DNA of 64,000 nucleotides. It comes from Pseudomonas kairouanensis (GTDB lineage: Bacteria; Pseudomonadota; Gammaproteobacteria; Pseudomonadales; Pseudomonadaceae). Positions 28,613 through 44,545 of the stretch are shown here, piece after piece; position 1 is the stretch's first letter, and each line of letters opens with the position of its first letter. The position numbers and the translations under genes are program-made. The notes under the pieces were generated by a model. It searched no databases and had not been told where the DNA came from. It saw only the letters and a list, made by a program, of their open reading frames with translations. The stretch lies in contig NZ_QUZU01000025.1 of NCBI RefSeq assembly GCF_004682055.1, forward strand, positions 1 to 64,000, in the 5' to 3' direction.

Positions 28613-29173
28613 ATGGCTGACGAACAGACGCAGGATACGCAAACTCCAGACGCCAATTCGGCTGCCGGTGATGAGCTGGCGACTCGTGTGCAAGTGCTCG
28701 AAGAGCAATTGGCTGCTGCGCAGGATCAGTCTTTGCGTGTTGCCGCCGATCTGCAGAACGTCCGCCGTCGTGCCGAGCAGGATGTAGAGAAGGCGCACAA
28801 ATTTGCGCTGGAAAAATTCGCCAACGACTTGCTGCCGATCATCGACAGCCTGGAGCGTGGCCTTGAATTGTCCAACCCGGACGACGAAAACATCCGCCCA
28901 ATGCGCGAAGGGATCGAACTGACCCTGAAAATGTTCCAGGACACCCTGAAGCGTTATCAGTTGGAAGCCATCGACCCACAAGGCGGCGAGCCGTTCAACG
29001 CTGAGCATCACCAAGCCATGGCCATGCAGGAAAGTCATGACCTGGAGCCGAACAGCGTGCTGAAAACGTTTCAGAAGGGTTACCTGCTGAACGGTCGCTT
29101 GCTGCGCCCGGCAATGGTTGTGGTGAGCAAGGCTCCTGCACCGGTTGCACCTTCTATTGACGAGCAGGCTTGA
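28613..29173 (+). CDS. grpE: Nucleotide exchange factor GrpE
   Basis: A 186-residue co-chaperone that releases ADP from DnaK. A coiled coil (about 25-75) is followed by the conserved EKFANDLLPIIDSLERGLE and the C-terminal beta domain (HHQAMAMQESHDLEPNSVLKTFQKGYLL). AGGAGA precedes the ATG. It has its own sigma-32 promoter, and a second sigma-32 promoter for dnaK starts inside its stop codon. Confidence 0.96.
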   Translation: MADEQTQDTQTPDANSAAGDELATRVQVLEEQLAAAQDQSLRVAADLQNVRRRAEQDVEKAHKFALEKFANDLLPIIDSLERGLELSNPDDENIRPMREGIELTLKMFQDTLKRYQLEAIDPQGGEPFNAEHHQAMAMQESHDLEPNSVLKTFQKGYLLNGRLLRPAMVVVSKAPAPVAPSIDEQA

Positions 29174-29197
29174 AATCCGCCGCAAGGCCCCCATTTA
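29169..29197 (+). promoter_or_regulatory. Sigma-32 promoter of dnaK overlapping the grpE stop
   Basis: CTTGAAA-N13-CCCCATTTA, an exact consensus heat-shock promoter. The -35 includes the grpE TGA stop (29171-29173). It lies 79 bp before the dnaK start. Confidence 0.9.
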
Positions 29198-29275
29198 TAA
29201 GTCAAGCGTTTAAGTGCTACCGCAGTTAGCCACAACTGCTGCGGCAACCAAATTCAAGTTTCGGGAGAGTAAATC

Positions 29276-31192
<1,917 letters not shown>

Positions 31193-31508
31193 GTTGGTCG
31201 CCCGGTTGACCGCTATCAAGCGGTGACTGGTAGGATGTCGCCGCGCGGGAGCTTGCTCCCGCGTTGGCGTGTCTGGGGTATGCGAATTTTTACAGCATGC
31301 GACAACGCTCGGATGCTGGCGGTGTGATCGGGAATGCTCCTGCTTTCCGAGCAGTAAATACCGCATTTTGGCCGGGTCCCTGGCTAAAAGTAGTAATGAC
31401 CAGGATCGTTGAATTGACGTGAGTTGGGTCCGGGCCTGTATTGGGGCTCAACGAGTTCGGCAAGGCTCAGGAGGGCCGGGCGGAACGTCCTTAAGAGTGC
31501 AAAGACTT
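31193..31508. other. dnaK-dnaJ gap with a REP-like hairpin
   Basis: About 315 bp with no gene. At 31244-31263 lies a perfect palindrome CGCGGGAGC-TT-GCTCCCGCG of the short REP type seen in fluorescent pseudomonads; it may act as a partial terminator after dnaK. An in-frame reading from 31419 runs into dnaJ but has no family similarity, so I do not extend dnaJ into it. No sigma-32 promoter is clear here. Confidence 0.6.
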
Positions 31509-32633
31509 ATGGCAAAGCGTGACTATTACGAAGTGTTGGGTGTGGAGCGCGGCTCCAGCGAGGCGGACCTGAAAAAGGCTTACCGTCGCCTGGCGATGAA
31601 GCACCACCCGGACCGTAATCCGGACAGTAAAGAGTCCGAGGAAATGTTCAAAGAGGCCAACGAGGCCTACGAATGCCTGTCTGATCCCAACAAGCGTGCG
31701 GCCTACGACCAGTACGGCCACGCCGGTGTCGACCCAAGCATGGGGGGTGGTGGCGCCGGTTTTGGTGGTCAGAACTTCTCCGATATTTTCGGCGATGTGT
31801 TCAGCGACTTCTTCGGCGGTGGCCGTGGTGGCCAGCGTGGCGGCGCCCAGCGTGGCAGTGACTTGCGCTACACCCTGGAGCTGAACCTGGAAGAAGCCGT
31901 GCGCGGCACCAGCGTCAACATCCGTGTGCCGACACTGGTCAACTGCAAGCCATGCGATGGTTCGGGTGCCAAGAAAGGCTCCTCACCGATTACCTGCCCG
32001 ACCTGCGGCGGTATTGGTCAGGTGCGCATGCAGCAGGGCTTCTTCTCGGTGCAGCAGACCTGCCCGCGTTGCCATGGCCAGGGCAAGATCATTTCCGATC
32101 CGTGCGACTCCTGCCACGGCGAAGGTCGTGTCGAAGAGTACAAGACCCTTGCCGTGAAAGTGCCGGCAGGCGTGGATACCGGTGACCGCATTCGCCTGTC
32201 TGGCGAAGGCGAGGCCGGTACACAGGGCGGGCCTACGGGCGATCTGTACGTGGTGATCAACGTGCGTGAGCACTCGATCTTCCAGCGTGACGGCAAGCAC
32301 CTGTTCTGCGAAGTGCCGATCAGTTTTGTCGATGCGGCCCTGGGTGGCGAGTTGGAGATTCCGACGCTGGATGGTCGGGTCAAGCTCAAGATCCCTGAGG
32401 GGACGCAGACCGGCAAGCAGTTCCGCATCCGTGGCAAAGGTGTTGCGCCGGTGCGTGGTGGTGGGGCTGGCGACCTGATGTGCCGTGTGGCGGTCGAGAC
32501 CCCGGTCAATCTGAATCGTCGCCAACGAGAGTTGCTTGAGGAGTTCCGCAGCTCGTTGGAAGGTGATGACTCTCACTCGCCGAAAACCACGGGCTTCTTC
32601 GATGGCGTGAAGCGCTTCTTCGGCGACCTGTAA
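31509..32633 (+). CDS. dnaJ: Chaperone DnaJ (Hsp40)
   Basis: A 374-residue class I J protein. J domain with the HPD triad (AMKHHPDRNPD, about 33), Gly/Phe-rich linker (about 76-115), four zinc motifs CKPCDGSG, CPTCGGIG, CPRCHGQG and CDSCHGEG, and a C-terminal substrate domain. I started it at the ATG at 31509 (MAKRDYYEVLG), the normal family start. Confidence 0.97.
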   Translation: MAKRDYYEVLGVERGSSEADLKKAYRRLAMKHHPDRNPDSKESEEMFKEANEAYECLSDPNKRAAYDQYGHAGVDPSMGGGGAGFGGQNFSDIFGDVFSDFFGGGRGGQRGGAQRGSDLRYTLELNLEEAVRGTSVNIRVPTLVNCKPCDGSGAKKGSSPITCPTCGGIGQVRMQQGFFSVQQTCPRCHGQGKIISDPCDSCHGEGRVEEYKTLAVKVPAGVDTGDRIRLSGEGEAGTQGGPTGDLYVVINVREHSIFQRDGKHLFCEVPISFVDAALGGELEIPTLDGRVKLKIPEGTQTGKQFRIRGKGVAPVRGGGAGDLMCRVAVETPVNLNRRQRELLEEFRSSLEGDDSHSPKTTGFFDGVKRFFGDL

Positions 32634-32643
32634 GGAAATGAGT

Positions 32644-33450
32644 ATGCGACGTATAGCCGTAATGGGTGCTGCCGGGCGCATGGGCAAAAATCTGATCGAA
32701 GCCGTGCAGCAGCGCTCGCCGGCCTCTGGGCTGACGGCCGCGATTGTGCGCCCGGGCAGCACGTTGATCGGTGCGGATGCGGGTGAGCTGGCTTCGTTGG
32801 GGCGTATTGGCGTTTCGTTGTCGGGCAACCTGGAGCAGGTTGCAGACGAGTTCGACGTGCTGATCGACTTCACCCTGCCGGATGTGATGCTCAAAAACCT
32901 GGCGTTCTGCCGCAAGGCGGGCAAGGCCATGGTCATTGGTACCACGGGTTTGACGGCTGAGCAGAAGCAATTGCTGGTGGAGGCGGGCAAGGATATTCCG
33001 GTCGTCTTCGCCGCCAATTTCAGTGTGGGCGTGAACCTGTCGCTCAAGCTGCTGGACCTGGCAGCGCGCGTGTTGGGGGATGAGGCCGATATCGAAATCA
33101 TCGAGACCCATCACCGTCACAAGATCGATGCGCCGTCGGGTACTGCGCTGCGTATGGGTGAGGCTATTGCCGATGCGTTGGGTCGTGATCTGTCAAAGGT
33201 GGCCGTGTATGGCCGCGAAGGTCACACGGGTGAGCGTGCGCGCGACACCATTGGTTTTGCGACCGTGCGTGGTGGTGATGTTGTGGGTGATCACACGGTG
33301 CTGTTCGCCACCGAAGGCGAGCGCCTGGAGATTACGCACAAGGCGTCCAGTCGCATGACCTTTGCCAAGGGCGCGGTACGTGCTGCGCTCTGGCTGGAAG
33401 GTCGCGAGCCGGGTCTGTATGACATGCGTGATGTGCTTGATCTGCACTAA
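32644..33450 (+). CDS. dapB: 4-hydroxy-tetrahydrodipicolinate reductase
   Basis: A 268-residue NAD(P)H-dependent enzyme of lysine and peptidoglycan precursor synthesis. Rossmann motif VMGAAGRMG (about 6-14), then VIGTTGL and the active-site segment ETHHRHKIDAPSGTAL. The ATG at 32644 is better spaced from the AAGGA ribosome site than the ATG at 32638. The site overlaps the dnaJ stop, so dapB may be read from the dnaJ transcript. A terminator follows. Confidence 0.95.
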   Translation: MRRIAVMGAAGRMGKNLIEAVQQRSPASGLTAAIVRPGSTLIGADAGELASLGRIGVSLSGNLEQVADEFDVLIDFTLPDVMLKNLAFCRKAGKAMVIGTTGLTAEQKQLLVEAGKDIPVVFAANFSVGVNLSLKLLDLAARVLGDEADIEIIETHHRHKIDAPSGTALRMGEAIADALGRDLSKVAVYGREGHTGERARDTIGFATVRGGDVVGDHTVLFATEGERLEITHKASSRMTFAKGAVRAALWLEGREPGLYDMRDVLDLH

Positions 33451-33463
33451 TCAGTAGCTAAAA

Positions 33464-33498
33464 CAGGGCCTCAAGCTTATGCTTAGGCCCCGTTTTTA
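33464..33498 (+). terminator. Terminator after dapB
   Basis: Stem GGGCCT...AGGCCC with an inner AAGC/GCTT pairing, followed by a run of T. It separates dapB from carA transcription. Confidence 0.75.
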
Positions 33499-33551
33499 CC
33501 CGCTAAGCGACGTCCTGTCGCATTCCCCTGCCTTTAAGGCTCATTAGCGGT

Positions 33552-33580
33552 GGACCAAAAAAGCCTTTTTCTGTAAGCTA
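33552..33580 (+). promoter_or_regulatory. Candidate carA promoter
   Basis: TGGACC-N17-TAAGCT gives a reasonable sigma-70 pair between the dapB terminator and the leader hairpin. If used, transcripts begin near 33587, upstream of the hairpin at 33627. Confidence 0.45.
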
Positions 33581-33626
33581 CAGCTTTAGTGTGTCCACTA
33601 AAAGCGCGCAGAATAATTCAGTGAAC

Positions 33627-33664
33627 AAGCGGGGTGACGTGTCCATACGTCACTCCGCTTTTTT
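33627..33664 (+). promoter_or_regulatory. Attenuator-like hairpin in the carA leader
   Basis: A 14-bp stem (33627-33640 with 33647-33660, one G-U pair), loop GTCCAT, and a T run right after it, 46 bp before the carA start. Placed after the candidate promoter, it would end transcription before carA unless prevented. A short frame starting GTG at 33591 runs through the hairpin and stops overlapping the carA start. Confidence 0.55.
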
Positions 33665-33709
33665 ACAACCTGCGATCGCCCTTTCAGGCTTTATTTACGG
33701 GAGGTCTTC

Positions 33710-34846
33710 TTGACTAAGCCAGCCATACTCGCCCTTGCTGATGGCAGCATTTTTCGCGGCGAAGCCATTGGAGCCGACGGTCAAACCGTTGGAGAGGTAG
33801 TGTTTAACACTGCCATGACCGGCTATCAGGAAATCCTTACCGATCCTTCCTACGCCCAACAGATCGTTACCCTGACCTATCCGCACATCGGCAACACCGG
33901 TACTACACCGGAAGACGTCGAGTCTGATCGTGTCTGGTCGGCCGGCCTGGTTATTCGTGACCTGCCCCTGGTTGCGAGCAACTGGCGTAACACGATGTCG
34001 CTGTCCGATTACCTGAAAGCCAACAGCGTTGTGGCGATCGCCGGTATCGATACGCGCCGCCTCACGCGCATCCTGCGTGAAAAAGGCTCGCAGAACGGCT
34101 GCATCATGGTCGGTGACAATATCTCCGAAGAAGCGGCGATTGCCGCAGCGCAAGGCTTCCCTGGCCTGAAAGGCATGGACCTGGCCAAAGTGGTCAGCGC
34201 CAAAGAGAAGTACGAGTGGCGCTCCACTGTCTGGGACTTGAAGACCGACAGCCACGCGACCATCGAAGCCGCTGACTTGCCTTACCACGTTGTGGCCTAC
34301 GACTACGGCGTGAAGTACAACATCCTGCGCATGCTGGTAGAGCGCGGTTGCCGCGTCACCGTAGTGCCAGCGCAAACCCCTGCCAGCGATGTGCTTGCCC
34401 TGCAACCGGACGGCGTGTTCCTGTCCAACGGTCCAGGCGATCCTGAGCCGTGCGACTACGCCATCCAGGCGATCAAGGAAGTGCTGGAAACCGAGATTCC
34501 GGTATTCGGTATCTGCCTCGGTCACCAGCTGCTGGCCCTGGCCTCTGGCGCCAAGACCCTGAAAATGGGCCACGGCCACCACGGTGCCAACCACCCCGTG
34601 CAAGACCTGGACACCGGCGTCGTCATGATCACCAGCCAGAACCACGGTTTTGCGGTGGATGAGGCGACTTTGCCGAGCAACGTGCGCGCCATTCACAAGT
34701 CGCTGTTCGACGGTTCCCTGCAAGGTATCGAGCGCACCGACAAGAGCGCGTTCAGCTTCCAGGGCCACCCTGAAGCGAGCCCGGGCCCGAACGACGTAGC
34801 GCCGCTGTTCGACCGTTTCATCAATGAGATGGCCAAGCGACGCTGA
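33710..34846 (+). CDS. carA: Carbamoyl-phosphate synthase small subunit
   Basis: A 378-residue glutaminase subunit that supplies ammonia for carbamoyl phosphate, shared by arginine and pyrimidine synthesis. The class I amidotransferase centre shows Cys269 in GICLGHQ and the His/Glu pair of SFQGHPEASPGP. It begins with TTG at 33710, preceded by GGGAGG. carB follows after 105 bp. Confidence 0.96.
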   Translation: MTKPAILALADGSIFRGEAIGADGQTVGEVVFNTAMTGYQEILTDPSYAQQIVTLTYPHIGNTGTTPEDVESDRVWSAGLVIRDLPLVASNWRNTMSLSDYLKANSVVAIAGIDTRRLTRILREKGSQNGCIMVGDNISEEAAIAAAQGFPGLKGMDLAKVVSAKEKYEWRSTVWDLKTDSHATIEAADLPYHVVAYDYGVKYNILRMLVERGCRVTVVPAQTPASDVLALQPDGVFLSNGPGDPEPCDYAIQAIKEVLETEIPVFGICLGHQLLALASGAKTLKMGHGHHGANHPVQDLDTGVVMITSQNHGFAVDEATLPSNVRAIHKSLFDGSLQGIERTDKSAFSFQGHPEASPGPNDVAPLFDRFINEMAKRR

Positions 34847-34951
34847 CTGAGCGGCCTTCGGGCGGCCCCGAACCTCGGTGGCCCCCGCAGGCTCTTCAAA
34901 GATTGTTCAAGACGGCTTGCCGACTGACCTGCGGATTTGAGTGACAAACCC

Positions 34952-38169
<3,218 letters not shown>

Positions 38170-38173
<4 letters not shown>

Positions 38174-38646
38174 CCAAATACCCAATGACCGTCCAGGGCT
38201 TCAAGGCCCTGGAAGAGGAGCACGCCCATCTGACCAAGGTCGTCCGTCCGAAGCTGAGCCAGGACATCGGTACGGCCCGCGAGTTGGGTGACCTGAAGGA
38301 GAACGCCGAATACCACGCTGCTCGTGAGCAGCAGGGTATGGTTGAGGCGCGGATCCGTGACATCGAAGGCCGTCTGCAGAACTCGGTGGTTATCGACGTG
38401 ACGACCATTCCGAAGACCGGCAAGGTGATTTTCGGTACGACCGTGGAAATCGCCAACGTCGAGACTGACGAAAGCGTGGTCTACCACATCGTGGGTGAAG
38501 ACGAAGCTGACTTCAAACTCGGCAAGATCTCCGTCGGTTCCCCGCTGGCCCGTGCCTTGATTGCCAAGGAAGAGGGTGATGTGGTGGCCGTGAAGACGCC
38601 TGGCGGCGTTATCGAGTACGAGATTGTCGAAGTTCGCCACGTCTGA
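38170..38646 (+). CDS. greA: Transcript cleavage factor GreA
   Basis: A 158-residue factor that rescues backtracked RNA polymerase. The N-terminal coiled coil (about 1-75) carries the acidic tip ARELGDLKENAEYHAA; the C-terminal FKBP-like domain ends with GGVIEYEIVEVRHV. Its ATG overlaps the carB stop (ATGA). A GC-rich hairpin lies directly after it. Confidence 0.96.
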
Positions 38647-38674
38647 AAGGCGGCGCCCGCTGCGTGCGGGCGCC

Positions 38675-39079
38675 ATGCTTTGGCAACTCTCCCAGATGCT
38701 TTGGGTGGGTGGCCTGTGGTTGCTGCATATTGGTGTTTTGCCGGCGCTGGGCCTGATAGGCCTGGCACCGTTGTTGATCGATGAGATCGACGGATTACTG
38801 AGTGCGTTGCTGGTGGGTTTTGCAGCAGCGTGCGTGACGCTTCAGGCGTTGGTGCTGGTCAAGGCCGAAGGCTTGGAGAGTTTATGGCGGGATATTCGCG
38901 GGCAACTGCTGTTGATGGCGCTGTATGCGTGTGCAATGTTTTGCATTGTGCATGTCTGGCTGCCGGAAGCGTTGCGCTGGCAGCTATTCAGCTATCTTGT
39001 GCTAGGGTTCTCCGGCCTGGTGTTGGTTATGCAGCCGGCACCGGGGTGGAGTGGCAGGGCGCGCGAAGCACGCCCGTGA
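38675..39079 (+). CDS. DUF4149-type inner membrane protein
   Basis: A protein of about 134 residues with four hydrophobic segments, starting MLWQLSQMLWVGGLWLLHIGVLPALG, the pattern of DUF4149 membrane proteins. Function unknown. The start is uncertain: the ATG at 38675 follows a GC-rich hairpin (38651-38673), while an in-frame TTG at 38624 overlaps greA. It faces yhbY tail to tail with 9 bp between stops. Confidence 0.7.
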   Translation: MLWQLSQMLWVGGLWLLHIGVLPALGLIGLAPLLIDEIDGLLSALLVGFAAACVTLQALVLVKAEGLESLWRDIRGQLLLMALYACAMFCIVHVWLPEALRWQLFSYLVLGFSGLVLVMQPAPGWSGRAREARP

Positions 39080-39088
39080 CCCTTTGAA

Positions 39089-39397
39089 TCATTTGAAGCG
39101 ATGAACGTTCGACAGTTGCTTGTTGACGCTGAAGTTCTTGCGATACAGCAGCGCCATCTTGCCGATGACCTGGACCAGGTCCGCTTTGCCAACCTTGCAC
39201 AGTTCTGCAATGGCAGCCAGGCGTGCTTCGCGATCAAGGATATTGACCTTGATCTTGATCAGTTCGTGATCGTTCAATGCGCGTTCAAATTCGGCTAACA
39301 CACCTTCAGTCAAACCGTTGTCTGCCACAATCAGAACTGGTTTCAGATGGTGGCCAATGGATTTGTACTGTTTCTTCTGCTCTTGAGTGAGCGGCAT
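39089..39397 (-). CDS. yhbY: Ribosome-associated RNA-binding protein YhbY
   Basis: A 102-residue CRS1/YhbY-domain protein that binds pre-50S particles. It starts MPLTQEQKKQYKSIGHHLKPVLIV and contains the family loop near GLTEGVLAEFERALNDHELIK. It is divergent from rlmE, a neighbour in many proteobacteria. Confidence 0.93.
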   Translation of the reverse strand: MPLTQEQKKQYKSIGHHLKPVLIVADNGLTEGVLAEFERALNDHELIKIKVNILDREARLAAIAELCKVGKADLVQVIGKMALLYRKNFSVNKQLSNVHRFK

Positions 39398-39503
39398 AAT
39401 CTGACCCCTGCGTCTGATCTTGTAAAAAGCGGCGGCCAGTTTACCCGAGCGAGTCCGGGACCGCCCAGTTAATCACGACCCGTTTTATTTTTCGAGGTGG
39501 CCC

Positions 39504-40154
39504 GTGGCCCGTTCCAAAACTAGCCTTAAGTGGCTGCAAGAGCATTTCAACGACCCTTACGTCAAAAAGGCGCAGAAGGACGGCTACCGTTCTCGGGCCA
39601 GCTACAAGCTGTTGGAGATCCAGGACAAGGATAAGTTGATTCGTCCAGGCATGAGCGTTATCGATCTTGGCGCAGCCCCCGGTGGCTGGTCCCAAGTGAC
39701 CAGTCGTCTGATTGGTGGGCAAGGTCGTCTGATTGCTTCCGACATCCTTGAGATGGACAGCATTCCGGATGTGACCTTTGTGCACGGCGACTTTACTCAG
39801 GACACCGTGCTGGCCGAGATCCTGGAAGCTGTGGGAAATTCACAGGTAGACCTTGTGATTTCCGACATGGCCCCCAATATGAGTGGATTACCGGCTGTTG
39901 ATATGCCGCGAGCCATGTTCCTGTGTGAGTTGGCGCTGGATTTGGCCGGGCGGGTGTTGCGTCCCGGTGGTGATTTCCTGGTGAAAGTGTTCCAGGGCGA
40001 GGGTTTCGACGAGTACCACAAGAACATCCGCAAGTTGTTCGACAAGGTGCAGACCCGTAAACCAGACTCTTCCCGGGACCGATCCAGAGAGCAATACCTG
40101 TTGTGCCGCGGCTTCCGTGGTGTCGAAGGCGCGGAAAGCGAAGAGCGTTTTTGA
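39504..40154 (+). CDS. rlmE: 23S rRNA 2'-O-methyltransferase RlmE
   Basis: A 216-residue SAM-dependent enzyme that methylates U2552 of 23S rRNA. The SAM site DLGAAPGGWSQ (54-64) and the catalytic set Lys35, Asp121, Lys161 and Glu196 are all present. The start is GTG at 39504 with GAGG upstream. ftsH follows, the same pair as in E. coli where both are heat-induced; I saw no clear sigma-32 site here. Confidence 0.95.
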   Translation: MARSKTSLKWLQEHFNDPYVKKAQKDGYRSRASYKLLEIQDKDKLIRPGMSVIDLGAAPGGWSQVTSRLIGGQGRLIASDILEMDSIPDVTFVHGDFTQDTVLAEILEAVGNSQVDLVISDMAPNMSGLPAVDMPRAMFLCELALDLAGRVLRPGGDFLVKVFQGEGFDEYHKNIRKLFDKVQTRKPDSSRDRSREQYLLCRGFRGVEGAESEERF

Positions 40155-40345
40155 GAAATTCGAGGAGGGCGATAGGTTTTTTTATGTCGCTTTCGTCACG
40201 AAGCTTTACGAATATTGTGTAGTCAAAGTTTCACAAAGGGTTACAGACGGCGCCTGCCAGAGTTGTAGGTAATGTAGTAAGTTAGGCCGGTGAATATCAT
40301 GCGAAGCGCGCGCCAGTAGCGGAGCTTGCTTCAGAGGGTAGTTAA

Positions 40346-42265
<1,920 letters not shown>

Positions 42266-42273
42266 GGTTTGAA

Positions 42274-43125
42274 ATGACTTCTGTGTTGTCCTCCACCCGG
42301 TTGCCTTGCGGCAATCGGGTTCTTGATTTGGCCCATGCACATGTCATGGGCATTCTTAATGTAACCCCTGACTCCTTTTCCGACGGTGGCCGCTTCAGCC
42401 AGCTTGACGCGGCATTGCGTCATGCCGAGGCAATGGTGGTCGCTGGTGCTACCTTGATTGATGTCGGTGGCGAGTCGACGCGACCGGGTGCCCGCATTGT
42501 TTCTCCGGTGGAGGAGTTGGAGCGAGTCGCGCCGATCGTCGAGCGCATTGCTCGTGAGCTGGATGTGATCATTTCGGTTGATACATCAACGCCGGCGGTG
42601 ATGCGTGAAACTGCGCGCCTCGGTGCTGGGTTGATCAACGATGTGCGCTCGCTTCAGCGCGATGGCGCTCTGGATGCCGCGGCAGCCACAGGTTTGCCGG
42701 TGTGCCTGATGCATATGCTGGGTGAGCCGGGCAATATGCAAGACAGCCCGCACTATGATGATCTTGTTGGTGAAGTAAGTGGTTTCCTTGCTGAGCGTGT
42801 TGCTCGATGCGCGTCGGCGGGGATTCCCGCAGAAAAGATCATTCTTGATCCTGGATTTGGCTTCGCCAAGACGTTGCAGCACAATCTGAGCCTGTTTAAA
42901 CACATGGAATCCCTGCATGCCCTTGGTCGGCCTCTACTGGTCGGTGTATCGCGCAAGAGCATGATAGGGCTGGCCTTGAATCGTCCGGTGGGAGAGCGGT
43001 TGTATGGCGGCCTTGCGCTCGCGGCGCTTGCCGTGACCAAGGGTGCACGCATCTTGCGTGTGCATGATGTCGCCGAAACCGTGGATGTGGTGCGCATGAT
43101 TGCCGCCGTAGAATCAGCCGAATAA
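42274..43125 (+). CDS. folP: Dihydropteroate synthase
   Basis: A 283-residue TIM-barrel enzyme of folate synthesis and the target of sulfonamides. Signatures MGILNVTPDSFSDGG and LIDVGGESTRPGA are present, with the later ILDPGFGFAKT and LVGVSRKSMIG. It begins 8 bp after ftsH and is followed by glmM after 16 bp, the common ftsH-folP-glmM order. Confidence 0.96.
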   Translation: MTSVLSSTRLPCGNRVLDLAHAHVMGILNVTPDSFSDGGRFSQLDAALRHAEAMVVAGATLIDVGGESTRPGARIVSPVEELERVAPIVERIARELDVIISVDTSTPAVMRETARLGAGLINDVRSLQRDGALDAAAATGLPVCLMHMLGEPGNMQDSPHYDDLVGEVSGFLAERVARCASAGIPAEKIILDPGFGFAKTLQHNLSLFKHMESLHALGRPLLVGVSRKSMIGLALNRPVGERLYGGLALAALAVTKGARILRVHDVAETVDVVRMIAAVESAE

Positions 43126-43141
43126 GAATGATGGAGCACTT

Positions 43142-44479
43142 ATGACTAAAAAATACTTTGGTACCGATGGTATCCGTGGTCGTGTCGGCGAATATCCGAT
43201 TACTCCTGATTTCATGCTCAAGCTGGGTTGGGCGGCAGGTATGGCGTTCCGTAGTATGGGCGCGTGCCGCATCCTGGTAGGCAAGGACACCCGTATTTCC
43301 GGGTACATGTTTGAATCCGCACTGGAGGCTGGCTTGTCTGCCGCAGGTGCGGATGTGATGTTGCTGGGCCCAATGCCGACACCGGCGATCGCTTACCTGA
43401 CGCGTACCTTTCACGCTCAGGCAGGTATTGTGATCAGCGCCTCGCACAACCCTCATGATGACAATGGCATCAAGTTCTTCTCGGGTCAGGGCACCAAGCT
43501 GCCGGACGAGATCGAGTTGATGATCGAAGAGCTGCTCGACGCACCGATGACGGTGGTCGAATCAAGCAAGCTGGGCAAGGTGTCGCGAATCAACGACGCA
43601 TCTGGCCGTTATATCGAATTCTGCAAGAGCAGCGTACCGAGCAGTACTAATTTCGCCGGTCTTAAAATCGTCGTCGACTGCGCTCACGGTGCAACCTACA
43701 AGGTTGCGCCAAGCGTGTTCCAGGAGTTGGGCGCTCAAGTGACGGTGCTTTCGGCTCAGCCCAATGGGTTGAACATCAATGACAACTGTGGCTCCACCCA
43801 TATGGGGCAGTTGCAGGCAGCGGTTCTCGCCGGGCATGCCGATTTGGGCATTGCCTTTGATGGGGATGGCGATCGTGTGCTGATGGTGGATCACACGGGG
43901 GCGATCGTGGATGGTGATGAGCTTCTGTTCATCCTTGCTCGCGATATGCATGAGCGTAACAAGCTGCAAGGTGGTGTTGTCGGTACGCTCATGAGCAATC
44001 TTGGGCTTGAGTTGGCACTGGCCGATCTTGGGATCCCATTTGTCCGTGCCAATGTCGGTGACCGTTATGTAATTGCTGAACTGCTTGAGCGCAACTGGTT
44101 GGTAGGGGGCGAGAACTCCGGTCACGTCGTCTGCTTCCAGCACACCACCACGGGCGATGCGATTATTGCTGCGCTCCAGGTATTGATGGCATTGCGTCGT
44201 CGTGAGGAGAGTCTTGCCCAGGCGCGCCAGGCCTTGCGCAAGTGTCCGCAGGTGTTGCTGAATGTGCGGTTTGCCGGTGGCGAAAATCCGATCGAGCACC
44301 CGGCTGTCAAAGAGGCGTGCGAGCGCGTCACCCTGGCTATGGCGGGCCGTGGGCGAGTGCTGTTGCGCAAGTCCGGTACAGAGCCTCTGGTGCGCGTTAT
44401 GGTCGAAGGTGATGACGAAATACAGGTTCGCGGCCACGCCGAAGACCTGGCAAAACTGGTAACTGAAGTTTGCGCCTGA
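43142..44479 (+). CDS. glmM: Phosphoglucosamine mutase
   Basis: A 445-residue enzyme that interconverts glucosamine 6- and 1-phosphate for peptidoglycan and LPS. The phosphoserine is Ser101 in ISASHNPHDDNG, the metal loop DGDGDRVLMVD, and the C-terminal phosphate loop RKSGTEPLVRVMVE. GGAG precedes the ATG. Confidence 0.96.
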   Translation: MTKKYFGTDGIRGRVGEYPITPDFMLKLGWAAGMAFRSMGACRILVGKDTRISGYMFESALEAGLSAAGADVMLLGPMPTPAIAYLTRTFHAQAGIVISASHNPHDDNGIKFFSGQGTKLPDEIELMIEELLDAPMTVVESSKLGKVSRINDASGRYIEFCKSSVPSSTNFAGLKIVVDCAHGATYKVAPSVFQELGAQVTVLSAQPNGLNINDNCGSTHMGQLQAAVLAGHADLGIAFDGDGDRVLMVDHTGAIVDGDELLFILARDMHERNKLQGGVVGTLMSNLGLELALADLGIPFVRANVGDRYVIAELLERNWLVGGENSGHVVCFQHTTTGDAIIAALQVLMALRRREESLAQARQALRKCPQVLLNVRFAGGENPIEHPAVKEACERVTLAMAGRGRVLLRKSGTEPLVRVMVEGDDEIQVRGHAEDLAKLVTEVCA

Positions 44480-44545
44480 ATTCGGCTTGCCAGTAATGAG
44501 ATGGTTGGGTAACATCTGCGCCCACTTTGACCGACGAGGTACAGC

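Noticed and set aside
31419..31508. Longer N terminus for DnaJ
   Set aside because: The added 30 residues have no J-protein similarity, and the ATG at 31509 is the family start.
33589..33624. An 11-codon GTG-started leader peptide before the carA hairpin
   Set aside because: No ribosome site, and a longer overlapping frame from 33591 explains the region better. Neither is proven.
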